Source: Pseudomonas sp. MYb327
GTDB taxonomy: Bacteria > Pseudomonadota > Gammaproteobacteria > Pseudomonadales > Pseudomonadaceae
Reading direction: 5' to 3'
Assembly (NCBI RefSeq): GCF_040438925.1
Contig: NZ_CP159258.1
Span: 4,044,001-4,108,000, forward strand
Length of the DNA stretch: 64,000 nucleotides
In this document: positions 35,237 to 45,381 of the stretch, piece after piece
How positions within the stretch are numbered: position 1 is the first letter of the stretch
Layout: each line of letters opens with the position of its first letter
Position numbers and translations under genes: made by a program
The notes under the pieces: generated by a model
Database searches by the model: none
What the model was told of the DNA's origin: nothing
Seen by the model: only the letters and a program-made list of their open reading frames with translations

Positions 35237-35505
35237 GCCGGGCCTTTGAACGAAGAGGATGGGAAGCCGCGCACCTTAGCCGAGGGCTTCGTTGGGGGGA
35301 AGCTCATTAAATGTAGGTGAGCCCTGAATATCGCGCCGATCAGACTGTTACCAAATCCGAAACGATGCATGTCAGTAAAAGCCCTTTCTCTATTTGCAAC
35401 AGAACATTATCCTTGCACCCGCCTTAGCTGAAACGCTTCTGCCAAGCCGTTTTTCTCCCGTCGCTTCCGTTTATCCCCTAGAAAAAGATCAAGAAATTCT
35501 CCTCT

Positions 35506-36888
35506 ATGCCTGATTTACACTCCTCGCAAGACAGCGCTGTCTTTACGATGGCCAACTGCCCGAAAGTACTGAACCTGATCGGCGGATTGACCGCTTTGAG
35601 CCTTGCCACCTGCGCTCACGCTGCACCGGCATTCGATAGTGACTCTCCTTGGATGCTCGGCGACTGGAACGGCACTCGCACCGAACTTGCGGAAAAAGGC
35701 TACGACTTCAAACTCGATTACACCGGTGAAATGGGCAGCAACCTGCACGGCGGCTACGATCACGACCGCACCGCGCGCTACAGCGATCAGTTCGCCCTCG
35801 GCACGCATATGGATTTGCAGAAAATCCTCGGCTGGGACGATGCCGAATTTCAGCTGACCGTTACTGAACGCAGCGGCAACAACATCAGCAACGACCGCAT
35901 CAACGATCCGCGCGTGGGTGGTTTCACCTCGGCTCAGGAAGTCTGGGGCCGTGGCCAGACCTGGCGCCTGACGCAGATGTGGTATCAGCAGAAATTCTTC
36001 GACCAGAAGCTCGATATCAAGGTCGGCCGCTTTGGCGAAGGCGAAGATTTCAACAGCTTCCCCTGCGACTTCCAGAACCTGGCGTTCTGCGGCTCGCAGG
36101 TGGGTAACTGGGTGGGTGGCATCTGGTACAACTGGCCAGTCAGCCAGTGGGCAATGCGGGTCAAGTATCACCTGACATCGGAGTTGTACGCGCAGGTTGG
36201 CGTGTACGAACAAAACCCGTCGAACCTTGATCGCGACAACGGCTTCAAGCTCAGCGGCAGCGGCACCCAGGGTGCAATCCTGCCGGTGGAACTGGTGTGG
36301 ACGCCCAAGCTCAACGGCCTGCCGGGCGAATACCGCGCCGGTTACTACTACAGCAACGCCAACGCCACCGACGCCTACAAGGACAGCAACGGCCAACCCG
36401 CTGCCCTGAGTGGCGAGGCTTACCGCAGTGCGTCGAGCAAGCATGGTGTGTGGCTGGGGATTCAGCAGCAGATCACCAGCATCGCCAGCGATCACAGCCG
36501 CGGTTTGAGCGTGTTCGCCAACGGTACGATGCATGACAAGAAGACCAACGCCATCGACAACTACGTCCAGGCCGGCGTCGTCTACAAAGGTCTGTTCGAC
36601 GCCCGCGCCAAGGATGACATCGGCTTCGCCATGGCTCGCGTGCACGTCAACCCGGCCTATCGCAAGAACGCAGAAGCGACCAATCAGGCCCACACGGTTT
36701 TCGACTATGACGACCCGGCCTTTTTGCCGCCGCAAGACACCGAATACAGCGCCGAACTCTATTACGGCGTGCACGTGACCAACTGGCTGACCGTGCGCCC
36801 GAACCTGCAATACATCCGCCACCCCGGTGGCGTGAACGAGGTCGATGACGCACTGATTGGCGGGATCAAGATCCAGTCATCGTTCTAA
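35506..36888 (+). CDS. oprB: OprB-type carbohydrate porin
   Basis: A 460-residue outer membrane porin for glucose and other sugars. After a signal peptide ending ATCAHA (residue 39), the mature protein starts APAFDSDSPWMLGDWNGTR, the OprB N-terminus, and ends in an aromatic residue (IQSSF) as expected for outer membrane barrels. The start at 35506 gives a long signal region; the ATG at 35548 would give an ordinary 25-residue signal peptide and may be the true one, since neither has a strong ribosome site. It is followed by gcd on the same strand, linking outer membrane entry to periplasmic oxidation of glucose. Confidence 0.9.
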   Translation: MPDLHSSQDSAVFTMANCPKVLNLIGGLTALSLATCAHAAPAFDSDSPWMLGDWNGTRTELAEKGYDFKLDYTGEMGSNLHGGYDHDRTARYSDQFALGTHMDLQKILGWDDAEFQLTVTERSGNNISNDRINDPRVGGFTSAQEVWGRGQTWRLTQMWYQQKFFDQKLDIKVGRFGEGEDFNSFPCDFQNLAFCGSQVGNWVGGIWYNWPVSQWAMRVKYHLTSELYAQVGVYEQNPSNLDRDNGFKLSGSGTQGAILPVELVWTPKLNGLPGEYRAGYYYSNANATDAYKDSNGQPAALSGEAYRSASSKHGVWLGIQQQITSIASDHSRGLSVFANGTMHDKKTNAIDNYVQAGVVYKGLFDARAKDDIGFAMARVHVNPAYRKNAEATNQAHTVFDYDDPAFLPPQDTEYSAELYYGVHVTNWLTVRPNLQYIRHPGGVNEVDDALIGGIKIQSSF

Positions 36889-36905
36889 ATAGCACCACAA
36901 AACCC

Positions 36906-36995
36906 TGTAGGAGCTGGCTTGCCAGCGATGGCGGCGTATCAGTCAACATTGATGCGACAGGTATACCGCTACCGCCAGCAAGCCGGCTCCTACAG
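36906..36995. repeat. REP pair (inverted)
   Basis: tgtaggagctggcttgccag faces cgccagcaagccggctcctaca across about 50 bp, between oprB and gcd. Being inside a codirectional pair it could reduce read-through from the porin gene or protect its mRNA. Confidence 0.9.
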
Positions 36996-37100
36996 AGAGG
37001 TGATCAACCAACCGGTTTTTATCTGAACCCTGCCCGCACAGGATCGTCATCTACAGTGAACTTGCGCGGGACTACTTGAAACATCACGGAGAATCACACT

Positions 37101-39512
37101 ATGAGCACTGATGGTGCCTTGAGTCGAAGCCGTCTATTGCCGAGCCTGCTCGGCATTCTGCTTCTGCTGATGGGCCTGGCCATGCTGGCCGGGGGGATCA
37201 AGCTGAGCATGCTGGGCGGCTCACTGTATTACCTGCTGGCCGGTATCGGCCTGGCGCTGACCGGCGTCTTGCTGATCGCCGCCCGCCGCGCCGCGCTGGG
37301 CCTCTACGCCCTGGTACTGTTCGCCAGTACCGTGTGGGCCCTGTGGGAAGTCGGCCTCGACTGGTGGCAACTGGTGCCGCGTCTGGCACTGCTGTTTGCC
37401 TTGGGCATCGTCATGCTGCTGCCGTGGTTCCGCCGTCCGCTGCTGCGCGCAGGCGCGGCGCCGATGGGCACGGGCGCCCTGGGCGTGGCCGTGGTCATTG
37501 CCGGCGTTGCCGCACTGGCCAGCCAGTTCACCAACCCAGGTGAAATCAAGGGTCAACTGGACCGTGACAGCGTGCCAGGCATGACCAACACCGCCCCGGC
37601 CATGCCCGACGGTGACTGGAACTCCTACGGCCGCAGCGCCCATGGCGACCGTTACTCGCCACTGGCGCAGATCACCCCGCAGAATGCGCACAAGCTGGTT
37701 GAGGCGTGGAGCTATCGCACCGGCGACCTGCCAGGGCCGAACGACCCGGGCGAAACCACCGCCGAAAACACCCCGCTGAAAGTCAACGGCATGCTTTACG
37801 TGTGCACGCCGCACAGCCAGGTGATCGCGCTGGACCCGGACACCGGCAAGGAAATCTGGCGTTTCGATCCGAAGCTTTCCACGCAAAACGCGGCGAACTT
37901 CAAGGGTTGGGCGCACATGACCTGCCGTGGCGTGAGCTATCACGATGACGCCGTCTACGCCTCCGAACAGAGCCCGACCGGCAGCGCCAGCCCGGCAGCT
38001 GTCAACAACGTCTGCCCGCGCCGGATCTTCCTGCCGACCGCCGATACCCGTCTGATCGCCCTCAACGCCGACACCGGCAAGATGTGCGAAGACTTCGGCG
38101 ACAAGGGCCAGGTTGACCTGCGTGCCAACATCGGCGGCTTCGCTGCTGGCGGTTACTATTCCACCTCGCCACCCGCGGTCACCAAGGATCTGGTGGTCAT
38201 TGGCGGCCACGTTACCGACAACGTCTCCACCGACGAACCGAGCGGCGTGATCCGTGCGTTCGACGTGCACACCGGCAAACTGGTGTGGAACTGGGACAGC
38301 GGCAACCCGGACGACACCACGCCGATTGCCGAGGGCAAGACTTACACCCGCAACTCGCCGAACATGTGGTCCATGTTCGCCGTCGATGAAAAACTCGGCA
38401 TGCTTTACCTGCCAATGGGCAACCAGACCCCGGACCAGTTCGGTGGTGCTCGCACCCCTGAATCGGAGCTGCACGCCGCCGGCCTGACTGCGCTGGACAT
38501 CGCCACCGGTCAAGTGCGCTGGCACTTCCAGTTCACTCACCATGACCTGTGGGACATGGACGTCGGTGGCCAGCCAACCCTGATGGACCTGAAAACCGCT
38601 GACGGCGTGAAGCCAGCCGTTCTCGCGTCCACCAAGCAAGGCAGCATCTACGTGCTGGACCGCAGCACCGGCCAGGCCATCGTGCCGATCAATGAAATTC
38701 CGGTGCCGCAAGGCGCGGTGGAAGGCGACCACACCTCGCCAACCCAGCCGAAGTCCGACCTGAACCTGATGCCGCCTCCGTTGCAGGAACGCGACATGTG
38801 GGGTGTCACGCCGTTCGATCAACTGATCTGCCGGATCGACTTCAAGTCCATGCGCTACGACGGCCCGTTCACTCCGCCGTCGCTGCAAGGTTCGATCGTT
38901 TATCCGGGCAACTTCGGCGTGTTCGACTGGGGCGGTATCTCGGTTGACCCGGTGCGCCAGATCGCTTTCGTGAACCCGAGCTACATGGCGTTCAAATCGA
39001 AAATGATCCCGGCCGCCGAAATCGCTGCCCAAGGCCCGCGCAAAAGCGAAACCGAAGGTGTGCAGCCGAACAAAGGCGCGCCGTACGGTGTAGTCCTCGA
39101 AGCGCTGCTGTCGCCTATGGGCCTGCCGTGCCAGGCGCCAGCGTGGGGTTATGTGGCGGCGGTCGACCTGACCACCCACCAAGTCCTCTGGAAGCACAAG
39201 AACGGCACCGTGCGCGACAGCTCGCCGGTTCCGATCCCGCTGAGCATGGGCGTGCCAAGCCTGGGTGGCACCTTCACCACCGCCGGTGGCGTCGGTTTCC
39301 TGAGCGGCACCCTCGACCAGTACCTGCGTGCCTACGATGTGAAAAACGGTAAGCAACTGTGGGAAGGCCGCCTGCCGGCCGGCGCGCAAACCACGCCAAT
39401 GACCTACACCGGCAAGGACGGCAAGCAATACGTGCTCGTCGTCGCCGGCGGTCACGGCTCGCTGGGCACCAAGCAGGGTGACTATGTGATTGCGTACAAA
39501 CTGTCCGAGTAA
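37101..39512 (+). CDS. gcd: Membrane-bound PQQ-dependent glucose dehydrogenase
   Basis: An 803-residue quinoprotein that oxidises glucose to gluconate in the periplasm and passes electrons to ubiquinone. Residues about 10-145 contain five membrane helices. The rest is the PQQ beta-propeller, opening with DWNSYGRSAHGDRYSPLAQI and containing the repeats LDPDTGKEIWRFDP and GWAHMTCRGVSY, and ending with VVAGGHGSLGTKQGDYVIAY. Length and order fit Gcd. A good terminator follows. The upstream OprB porin supports a role in sugar catabolism. Confidence 0.93.
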   Translation: MSTDGALSRSRLLPSLLGILLLLMGLAMLAGGIKLSMLGGSLYYLLAGIGLALTGVLLIAARRAALGLYALVLFASTVWALWEVGLDWWQLVPRLALLFALGIVMLLPWFRRPLLRAGAAPMGTGALGVAVVIAGVAALASQFTNPGEIKGQLDRDSVPGMTNTAPAMPDGDWNSYGRSAHGDRYSPLAQITPQNAHKLVEAWSYRTGDLPGPNDPGETTAENTPLKVNGMLYVCTPHSQVIALDPDTGKEIWRFDPKLSTQNAANFKGWAHMTCRGVSYHDDAVYASEQSPTGSASPAAVNNVCPRRIFLPTADTRLIALNADTGKMCEDFGDKGQVDLRANIGGFAAGGYYSTSPPAVTKDLVVIGGHVTDNVSTDEPSGVIRAFDVHTGKLVWNWDSGNPDDTTPIAEGKTYTRNSPNMWSMFAVDEKLGMLYLPMGNQTPDQFGGARTPESELHAAGLTALDIATGQVRWHFQFTHHDLWDMDVGGQPTLMDLKTADGVKPAVLASTKQGSIYVLDRSTGQAIVPINEIPVPQGAVEGDHTSPTQPKSDLNLMPPPLQERDMWGVTPFDQLICRIDFKSMRYDGPFTPPSLQGSIVYPGNFGVFDWGGISVDPVRQIAFVNPSYMAFKSKMIPAAEIAAQGPRKSETEGVQPNKGAPYGVVLEALLSPMGLPCQAPAWGYVAAVDLTTHQVLWKHKNGTVRDSSPVPIPLSMGVPSLGGTFTTAGGVGFLSGTLDQYLRAYDVKNGKQLWEGRLPAGAQTTPMTYTGKDGKQYVLVVAGGHGSLGTKQGDYVIAYKLSE

Positions 39513-39531
39513 GTTGTAACGGCAGTAGTAC

Positions 39532-39564
39532 AAAGGCGACGCCCCCACAGGCGTCGCCTTTTTT
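39532..39564 (+). terminator. Rho-independent terminator after gcd
   Basis: aaaggcgacgcc-N5-ggcgtcgcctttttt forms a GC-rich stem followed by six Ts, 20 bp after the gcd stop. Confidence 0.88.
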
Positions 39565-39583
39565 GTGCCCGTGTGAAAAACAC

Positions 39584-39665
39584 TGTAGGAGCCGGCTTGC
39601 TGGCGATTGTGTCAGGCAACATCACCGTGGCTGACACACCATCGCCAGCAAGCCGGCTCCTACAG
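39584..39665. repeat. REP pair (inverted)
   Basis: tgtaggagccggcttgctgg faces its exact complement ccagcaagccggctcctaca across about 42 bp, between the gcd terminator and the lon gene. Confidence 0.9.
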
Positions 39666-39805
39666 ATGGCTGCATCGTCTCAGTATCCAGCTAACCTGAA
39701 TCCCTGCTGAACACACCTTCGAATGATCCATTAACGCCAAGGCATCATTGAAACCACCGCCAACCTGCCCCATCTAAGACCCATACCCATTGCGCAGGTG
39801 CCCAA

Positions 39806-42223
39806 ATGAGCGACCAGCAAGAATTCCCCGAAGACCCGAGTGAATACGCCGACCCGGAAAACGACACACACCACTCCACCGGCAAAGGCCTCGCCCTGCC
39901 CGGCCAGAACCTGCCGGACAAGGTCTATATCATCCCGATCCATAACCGACCGTTCTTCCCGGCCCAAGTGCTGCCGGTCATCGTCAACGAAGAACCGTGG
40001 GCCGAAACCCTCGACCTGGTCAGTAAGTCCGAACACCACTCCCTGGCCCTGTTCTACATGGACACGCCCCAGGAAGACCCGCGCCACTTCGACACCTCGG
40101 CCCTGCCGCTCTACGGCACGCTGGTCAAGGTGCACCACGCCAGCCGTGAAAACGGCAAACTGCAATTCGTCGCCCAAGGCCTGACCCGCGTACGCATCCG
40201 CACCTGGCTCAAGCACCATCGCCCGCCGTACCTGGTGGAAGTCGAATACCCGCACCAGCCCACCGAGCCGACCGACGAGGTCAAGGCCTACGGCATGGCG
40301 CTGATCAATGCGATCAAGGAACTGCTGCCGCTTAACCCGCTGTACAGCGAAGAGCTGAAGAATTACCTCAACCGCTTCAGCCCCAACGACCCGTCGCCGC
40401 TGACCGATTTCGCCGCCGCGCTCACCTCCGCCACCGGCAGCGAGCTGCAAGAAGTGCTCGACTGCGTGCCGATGCTCAAGCGCATGGAAAAAGTCCTGCC
40501 GATGCTGCGCAAGGAAGTCGAAGTCGCGCGCTTGCAGAAAGAGATTTCCGCCGAAGTAAACCGCAAGATCGGCGAACATCAGCGCGAATTCTTCCTCAAG
40601 GAACAGCTCAAGGTCATCCAGCAGGAGCTTGGGTTGACCAAGGACGACCGCAGCGCCGACCTCGAACAGTTCGAACAGCGGCTGGAGGGCAAAGTCCTGC
40701 CGGCACAGGTGCAGAAGCGCCTCGAAGAGGAAATGAACAAGCTGTCGATCCTCGAAACCGGTTCGCCGGAGTACGCGGTCACCCGCAACTACATCGACTG
40801 GGCGACCTCGGTGCCGTGGGGCGTTTACGGCGAGGACAAACTCGACCTCAAGCATGCGCGCAAGGTGCTGGACAACCACCACGCCGGCCTCGACGACATC
40901 AAGGACCGCATCCTCGAATTCCTCGCGGTGGGTGCCTACAAAGGCGAAATCAGCGGTTCCATCGTATTGCTGGTGGGGCCGCCGGGCGTGGGTAAAACCA
41001 GCGTCGGCAAATCCATCGCCGAATCCCTCGGTCGGCCGTTCTACCGCTTCAGTCTTGGCGGCATGCGTGACGAAGCGGAGATCAAGGGCCACCGCCGCAC
41101 CTACATCGGCGCGCAGCCTGGCAAACTGGTGCAGGCGTTGAAAGACGTTGAAGTGATGAACCCGGTGATCATGCTCGACGAGATCGACAAGATGGGCCAA
41201 AGCTACCAGGGCGACCCGGCCTCGGCGCTGCTGGAAACCCTCGATCCGGAGCAGAACGTCGAATTCCTCGACCACTACCTCGACCTGCGCATGGACCTGT
41301 CGAAAGTGCTGTTCATTTGCACCGCCAACACCCTGGATTCGATTCCCGGCCCGTTGCTGGACCGGATGGAAATTATTCGCCTGTCGGGCTACATCACCGA
41401 AGAAAAAGTCGCCATCGCCAAGCGTCACCTGTGGCCGAAACAGCTTGAGAAGGCCGGCGTATCGAAAGGCAGCCTGAGCATCAGCGACAGCGCACTGAAA
41501 GCCTTGATCGACGGTTACGCCCGTGAAGCCGGGGTCCGTCAGCTGGAGAAAAACCTCGGCAAACTGGTACGCAAAGCGGTGATGAAACTGCTCGACGACC
41601 CGAACGCGGTGATCAAGCTCGGCCCCAAAGACCTCGAACCTTCACTCGGCAAACCGGTGTTCCGTAACGAGCAAGTGCTGTCGGGAACCGGCGTGATCAC
41701 CGGTCTGGCGTGGACCAGCATGGGCGGCGCGACCTTGCCGATCGAAGCGACGCGCATCCACACCCTCAGCCGTGGCTTCAAACTCACCGGGCAATTGGGT
41801 GACGTGATGAAGGAATCCGCGGAAATCGCCTACAGCTACGTCAGCTCCAACCTGAAGTCTTTCGGCGGCGATCCGAAGTTCTTCGACGAAGCTTTCGTGC
41901 ACTTGCACGTACCGGAAGGCGCGACGCCGAAAGACGGCCCGAGCGCCGGCGTGACCATGGCCAGCGCCCTGCTCTCCCTGGCGCGCAACCAGCCACCGAA
42001 AAAAGGCGTGGCCATGACCGGCGAACTGACGTTGACCGGGCACGTGCTGCCGATTGGCGGCGTGCGCGAGAAGGTGATTGCAGCGCGGCGGCAGAAGATT
42101 TTCGAGCTGATCTTGCCGGAGGCCAATCGCGGGAATTTCGAGGAATTGCCGGAGTATCTGAAGGAAGGGATTACCGTGCACTTTGCCAAGCGCTTTGCGG
42201 ATGTGGCGAAGGTATTGTTCTGA
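39806..42223 (+). CDS. Lon-type ATP-dependent protease (AsrA-like second Lon)
   Basis: An 805-residue Lon protease. The N-terminal substrate domain starts with an acidic tail and VYIIPIHNRPFFPAQVLPV. The AAA+ domain has Walker A GPPGVGKT (about 391-398). The protease domain carries the Ser-Lys dyad S713 (KDGPSAGVTMASA) and K756 (VREKVIAARR), 43 residues apart as in E. coli Lon. The gene is not in the clpX-lon-hupB context of the main lon, and the acidic N-terminus resembles the second Pseudomonas Lon (AsrA), so I take it for that paralogue. Confidence 0.88.
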   Translation: MSDQQEFPEDPSEYADPENDTHHSTGKGLALPGQNLPDKVYIIPIHNRPFFPAQVLPVIVNEEPWAETLDLVSKSEHHSLALFYMDTPQEDPRHFDTSALPLYGTLVKVHHASRENGKLQFVAQGLTRVRIRTWLKHHRPPYLVEVEYPHQPTEPTDEVKAYGMALINAIKELLPLNPLYSEELKNYLNRFSPNDPSPLTDFAAALTSATGSELQEVLDCVPMLKRMEKVLPMLRKEVEVARLQKEISAEVNRKIGEHQREFFLKEQLKVIQQELGLTKDDRSADLEQFEQRLEGKVLPAQVQKRLEEEMNKLSILETGSPEYAVTRNYIDWATSVPWGVYGEDKLDLKHARKVLDNHHAGLDDIKDRILEFLAVGAYKGEISGSIVLLVGPPGVGKTSVGKSIAESLGRPFYRFSLGGMRDEAEIKGHRRTYIGAQPGKLVQALKDVEVMNPVIMLDEIDKMGQSYQGDPASALLETLDPEQNVEFLDHYLDLRMDLSKVLFICTANTLDSIPGPLLDRMEIIRLSGYITEEKVAIAKRHLWPKQLEKAGVSKGSLSISDSALKALIDGYAREAGVRQLEKNLGKLVRKAVMKLLDDPNAVIKLGPKDLEPSLGKPVFRNEQVLSGTGVITGLAWTSMGGATLPIEATRIHTLSRGFKLTGQLGDVMKESAEIAYSYVSSNLKSFGGDPKFFDEAFVHLHVPEGATPKDGPSAGVTMASALLSLARNQPPKKGVAMTGELTLTGHVLPIGGVREKVIAARRQKIFELILPEANRGNFEELPEYLKEGITVHFAKRFADVAKVLF

Positions 42224-42246
42224 CCTTTCTGTAGTGCCTGCACCGC

Positions 42247-42348
42247 CGCTATCGCTGGCAAGCCAGCTCCTACAGTGAGCGTGCGTCGTTCATATATTTT
42301 TCGATCGACACACAACCACTGTGGGAGCTGGCTTGCCAGCGATGGCGT
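42247..42348. repeat. REP elements after the lon-like gene
   Basis: A REP arm gctggcaagccagctcctaca at about 42255-42275 and an opposite arm tgtgggagctggcttgccag at about 42320-42339, about 45 bp apart. The order is reversed compared with the other pairs (tails inward). Confidence 0.75.
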
Positions 42349-42440
42349 CGGCACTGTCAACGCCAACTCCCTGGCTGTCACACCTTGTCTCATCTCGGTT
42401 ATGCTCGCCGTTCGTCGTGAACGCCGGAGCCCCTGACCTT

Positions 42441-42833
42441 ATGTCCCCCACTCGCCTGTTTGTCCCCCTCGCCCTCGCGCTGCTGGCCGCTTGCGCCACG
42501 CAACCGAAACACAACGTGACCGTGGAAAAACAAAGCGAATGCCCGGTGAAACTCACCAACGGGCAAAACCTGATCCTGACCCTGCCGAGCAATCCGACCA
42601 CGGGTTATCGCTGGGCCATTCAGGATTCGGCCGGTGGCGTGTTGCACGCCCTCGGGCCAGAGGTGTATCGAAACCCGGAAGACGCCGGCATCGTCGGCGC
42701 GGCGGGTGTGTCGACCTGGCGCTTTCAGGCCTTCGCCCCCGGGACCGGGCGCCTGCGTCTGACCTCGCAACAACCTTGGGCGCCAGAAGTGCTGCCGGTG
42801 GATTCCTTCGACTGCAACATCTCGGTCAACTGA
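42441..42833 (+). CDS. Chagasin-like (I42) protease inhibitor lipoprotein
   Basis: A 130-residue predicted lipoprotein: the signal LALALLAAC places the lipidated cysteine at 18. The mature part has the I42 cysteine-protease-inhibitor loop NPTTGY (51-56), a middle GAAGVSTWRF segment and a QPW motif near the end in place of the usual RPW. Chagasin-type proteins block papain-like proteases using these three loops. The ATG at 42441 is set by the signal peptide; the frame extends upstream into the REP region. The YhhN gene starts 2 bp after its stop. Confidence 0.82.
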   Translation: MSPTRLFVPLALALLAACATQPKHNVTVEKQSECPVKLTNGQNLILTLPSNPTTGYRWAIQDSAGGVLHALGPEVYRNPEDAGIVGAAGVSTWRFQAFAPGTGRLRLTSQQPWAPEVLPVDSFDCNISVN

Positions 42834-42835
42834 TC

Positions 42836-43471
42836 GTGGGCTGGCTGATTCTGGCGCTGATGGGCGCGGTGACTTTTCTCTATGGCCTGAGCGTGCACGC
42901 CGCGCTGCTGTGCCTGCTGGTCAAGCCTTTGCCCGTTCTGGCGCTGCTCGGCTGGCTGCACGACGCACCACCCAGCGAGTATCGGCGCTGGATCAGTCTC
43001 GGATTGATTTTCTCCCTGATCGGCGATGTGTTGCTGGCGTGGCCGGGGGATTTGTTTGTGTTTGGCCTTGGGGCATTTCTGGTCGCGCACCTGGCTTATC
43101 TGAAAGCGTACTTGAGCGATTGCCGGCGATTGGCCGTGTTGCCGCTGATCCTGGCCCTTGGCGTCGGTGCGGTGCTGCTGGGGATTCTGATCTCCCACGG
43201 ACTCGGGCCGCTGCTGATCCCGGTGATTGTCTATGGTCTGGCGATCAGCGCCATGCTTTGGCGTGCGATGGCGCGACTCGGCACCGATGTTCCGAAACGT
43301 TCAGCGTTGCTGGCAGCGGCCGGTGCGGTGGCGTTCGTGTTCTCGGACAGCGTGATTGGCATCAGCCGCTTCGTGGTGCCCTTCGAAGCCGCGCCATACG
43401 TGATCATCCTCAGTTATTGGCTGGGGCAATGGGGCATCACTGCCTCGGCGTTCACTCAGCAACCGCGTTGA
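42836..43471 (+). CDS. YhhN family membrane protein (lysoplasmalogenase-like)
   Basis: A 211-residue protein with eight hydrophobic segments, of the YhhN/TMEM86 family, whose animal members hydrolyse lysoplasmalogen. The family motif GLIFSLIGDVLLAWPGDLF (about 58-76) with the conserved G-D-x-x-L-x-x and the late FVFSDSVIGISRF (with D-S) are present. The start is a GTG 2 bp after the I42 gene stop, reading MGWLILALMGA; the same frame upstream overlaps the neighbour and is not coding. Confidence 0.8.
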   Translation: MGWLILALMGAVTFLYGLSVHAALLCLLVKPLPVLALLGWLHDAPPSEYRRWISLGLIFSLIGDVLLAWPGDLFVFGLGAFLVAHLAYLKAYLSDCRRLAVLPLILALGVGAVLLGILISHGLGPLLIPVIVYGLAISAMLWRAMARLGTDVPKRSALLAAAGAVAFVFSDSVIGISRFVVPFEAAPYVIILSYWLGQWGITASAFTQQPR

Positions 43472-43476
43472 CCCTA

Positions 43477-43538
43477 TCGCGAGCAGGCTCGCTCCCACGG
43501 GAACGGTGATCAACCTGTGGGAGCGAGCCTGCTCGCGA
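43477..43538. repeat. REP pair, second subtype
   Basis: tcgcgagcaggctcgctcccac faces gtgggagcgagcctgctcgcga, an exact inverted repeat of 22 bases with an 18-base loop, immediately after the YhhN stop. It belongs to a different REP subtype from the tgtaggag elements and could act as a terminator-like hairpin. Confidence 0.9.
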
Positions 43539-43656
43539 AAGCAATATCACTGATGGCGAAGATTCCGAGGCATGCCTCTTTATCAGACAACCCGCGCATC
43601 CCCGCGCCAACTTGGCTAAAATGCCGGCCTTTTCCACCTACGCCGCTGGAACCGCC

Positions 43657-44400
43657 GTGAGCAAAGAACCCGATCGCCTTTTCGCCCAGCCTTTGGCCCA
43701 GGTGCCTGACTTCGCCTTCAACGAGGACGTGGTGCGGGTGTTCCCGGACATGATCAAGCGCTCGGTGCCAGGTTATCCGACCATCGTCGAAAACCTTGGC
43801 GTGCTCGCCGCGCAGTTCGCCCAGCCTAATAGCGTGCTTTACGACTTGGGCTCGTCCCTCGGTGCCGTGACCCAGGCCCTGCGCCGCCACGTGCGCACCG
43901 ACGGTTGCCGGGTAATCGCTGTGGATAACTCCGCCGCGATGGTCGAGCGCTGCCGCGAATACCTCAACGGCCAGGACTCGATGTTCCAGGAGTTGTTGCC
44001 GGTCGAAGTGATCGAAGGCGACATTCTCGCCCTCGACTTCCAGCCAGCCTCGGTGGTGGCGCTGAACTTCACCCTGCAATTCATCGCCCCGGAGCAACGT
44101 ACGGCGTTGCTGTCGCGTATCCGCCAGTCGCTGTTGCCGGGCGGTGCGCTGATCCTCTCGGAAAAACTGCGTTTTGAAGACGAACAGGAACACGCGCTGC
44201 TCACCGACTTGCACGTCGCCTTCAAACGCGCCAACGGCTACAGCGAACTGGAAATCGCCCAGAAGCGCAGTGCCATCGAAAACGTCATGAAGCCCGACAG
44301 CCTTGAAGAACACCGCGAACGCCTGTTGGCCGCCGGCTTCTCGAAAGTCGTGCCGTGGTTCCAGTGTCTTAACTTTGCCTCGTTGATTGCCTTGCCATGA
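43657..44400 (+). CDS. cmoA: Carboxy-SAM synthase CmoA
   Basis: A 247-residue enzyme that converts S-adenosylmethionine and prephenate to carboxy-SAM, used by CmoB to make the cmo5U34 wobble base of tRNA. The SAM-binding motif is [12 protein letters not shown]; CmoA-specific blocks [20 protein letters not shown] and [18 protein letters not shown] are clear. The start is the GTG at 43657, giving the usual family length; the frame opens at a TTG 15 codons earlier. It overlaps cmoB by 4 bases. Confidence 0.93.
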   Translation: MSKEPDRLFAQPLAQVPDFAFNEDVVRVFPDMIKRSVPGYPTIVENLGVLAAQFAQPNSVLYDLGSSLGAVTQALRRHVRTDGCRVIAVDNSAAMVERCREYLNGQDSMFQELLPVEVIEGDILALDFQPASVVALNFTLQFIAPEQRTALLSRIRQSLLPGGALILSEKLRFEDEQEHALLTDLHVAFKRANGYSELEIAQKRSAIENVMKPDSLEEHRERLLAAGFSKVVPWFQCLNFASLIALP

Positions 44401-45353
44401 TTGATCTGTCTCCACTCGCCCGCCGTCTGGCCGGTACTCCACTGGCCGAATGGGCGAACACCCTGCAAGCGCAACTCGACAAGAAAATGGAAAAGGGTCA
44501 CGGCGACCTGGAGCGCTGGCAGAGTGCGCTGGACGCCCTGCCGAAGATCCAGCCGAGCGAAGTCGATTTACTCAACGGCCTGAAGCTCGATACCGATTGC
44601 GACGACGCAACCCGCGCGCAGATGCGCACCGCGCTGATGGGCTTGTCGCCATGGCGCAAAGGGCCGTTCGACCTGTTCGGCGTGCACGTCGACACCGAAT
44701 GGCGCTCGGACTGGAAATGGTCACGGGTCGCCCCGCACCTGGACCTGAAGGGCAAACGTATCCTCGATGTCGGCTGCGGCAACGGCTACTACATGTGGCG
44801 CATGCTCGGCGCCGGCGCGGACAGTGTGATCGGCGTCGACCCGAATTGGCTGTTCTTCTGCCAGTTCCAGGCCGTGCAACGTTACCTGTCCGAGCCCAAC
44901 GCCTGGCACCTGCCCTTCCCGTTCGAAGACCTGCCGCCGAACCTCGAAGGTTTCGACACGGTGTTTTCCATGGGCGTGTTCTACCACCGCCGTTCGCCGA
45001 TCGAGCATTTGCTGGCGCTGAAGGATTGCCTGGTCAAGGGCGGTGAACTGGTGCTGGAAACCCTGGTGATCGAAGGCGACAAACATCAAGTGCTGGTGCC
45101 GGAAGACCGATACGCACAGATGCGCAACGTGTGGTTCCTGCCGTCGGTTCCGGCGCTGGAATTGTGGTTGCGGCGTGCCGGTTTCACCGACGTTAAATGC
45201 GTGGACGTGAGCGTGACCTCGGTCGAGGAACAACGCGGGACGGAGTGGATGAAGTATCAGTCGTTGAGCGACTTCCTTGATCCGCAAGATCACAGCAAGA
45301 CCATTGAAGGGCTGCCGGCGCCGATGCGGGCGGTGATTGTGGCGAAGAAGTAA
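44397..45353 (+). CDS. cmoB: tRNA U34 carboxymethyltransferase CmoB
   Basis: A 318-residue enzyme that transfers the carboxymethyl group of carboxy-SAM to 5-hydroxyuridine at position 34 of tRNA. The methyltransferase motif I is [20 protein letters not shown] (about 119-138), preceded by the family segment [15 protein letters not shown] and followed by [17 protein letters not shown]. It is coupled to cmoA by a 4-base overlap, the usual cmoAB operon. Confidence 0.95.
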   Translation: MIDLSPLARRLAGTPLAEWANTLQAQLDKKMEKGHGDLERWQSALDALPKIQPSEVDLLNGLKLDTDCDDATRAQMRTALMGLSPWRKGPFDLFGVHVDTEWRSDWKWSRVAPHLDLKGKRILDVGCGNGYYMWRMLGAGADSVIGVDPNWLFFCQFQAVQRYLSEPNAWHLPFPFEDLPPNLEGFDTVFSMGVFYHRRSPIEHLLALKDCLVKGGELVLETLVIEGDKHQVLVPEDRYAQMRNVWFLPSVPALELWLRRAGFTDVKCVDVSVTSVEEQRGTEWMKYQSLSDFLDPQDHSKTIEGLPAPMRAVIVAKK

Positions 45354-45381
45354 CCCAATCCCCCCAAACACCAATTGAACC

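Noticed and set aside
35237..35505. Small gene upstream of oprB
   Set aside because: No open frame with a ribosome site and plausible composition; most likely only the oprB promoter region.
37221..39548. 775-codon frame antisense to gcd
   Set aside because: Histidine- and arginine-rich shadow of a well-recognised gene.
39731..41428. 565-codon minus-strand frame across the lon-like gene
   Set aside because: Shadow frame; the plus strand carries the Walker A motif and the Ser-Lys dyad.
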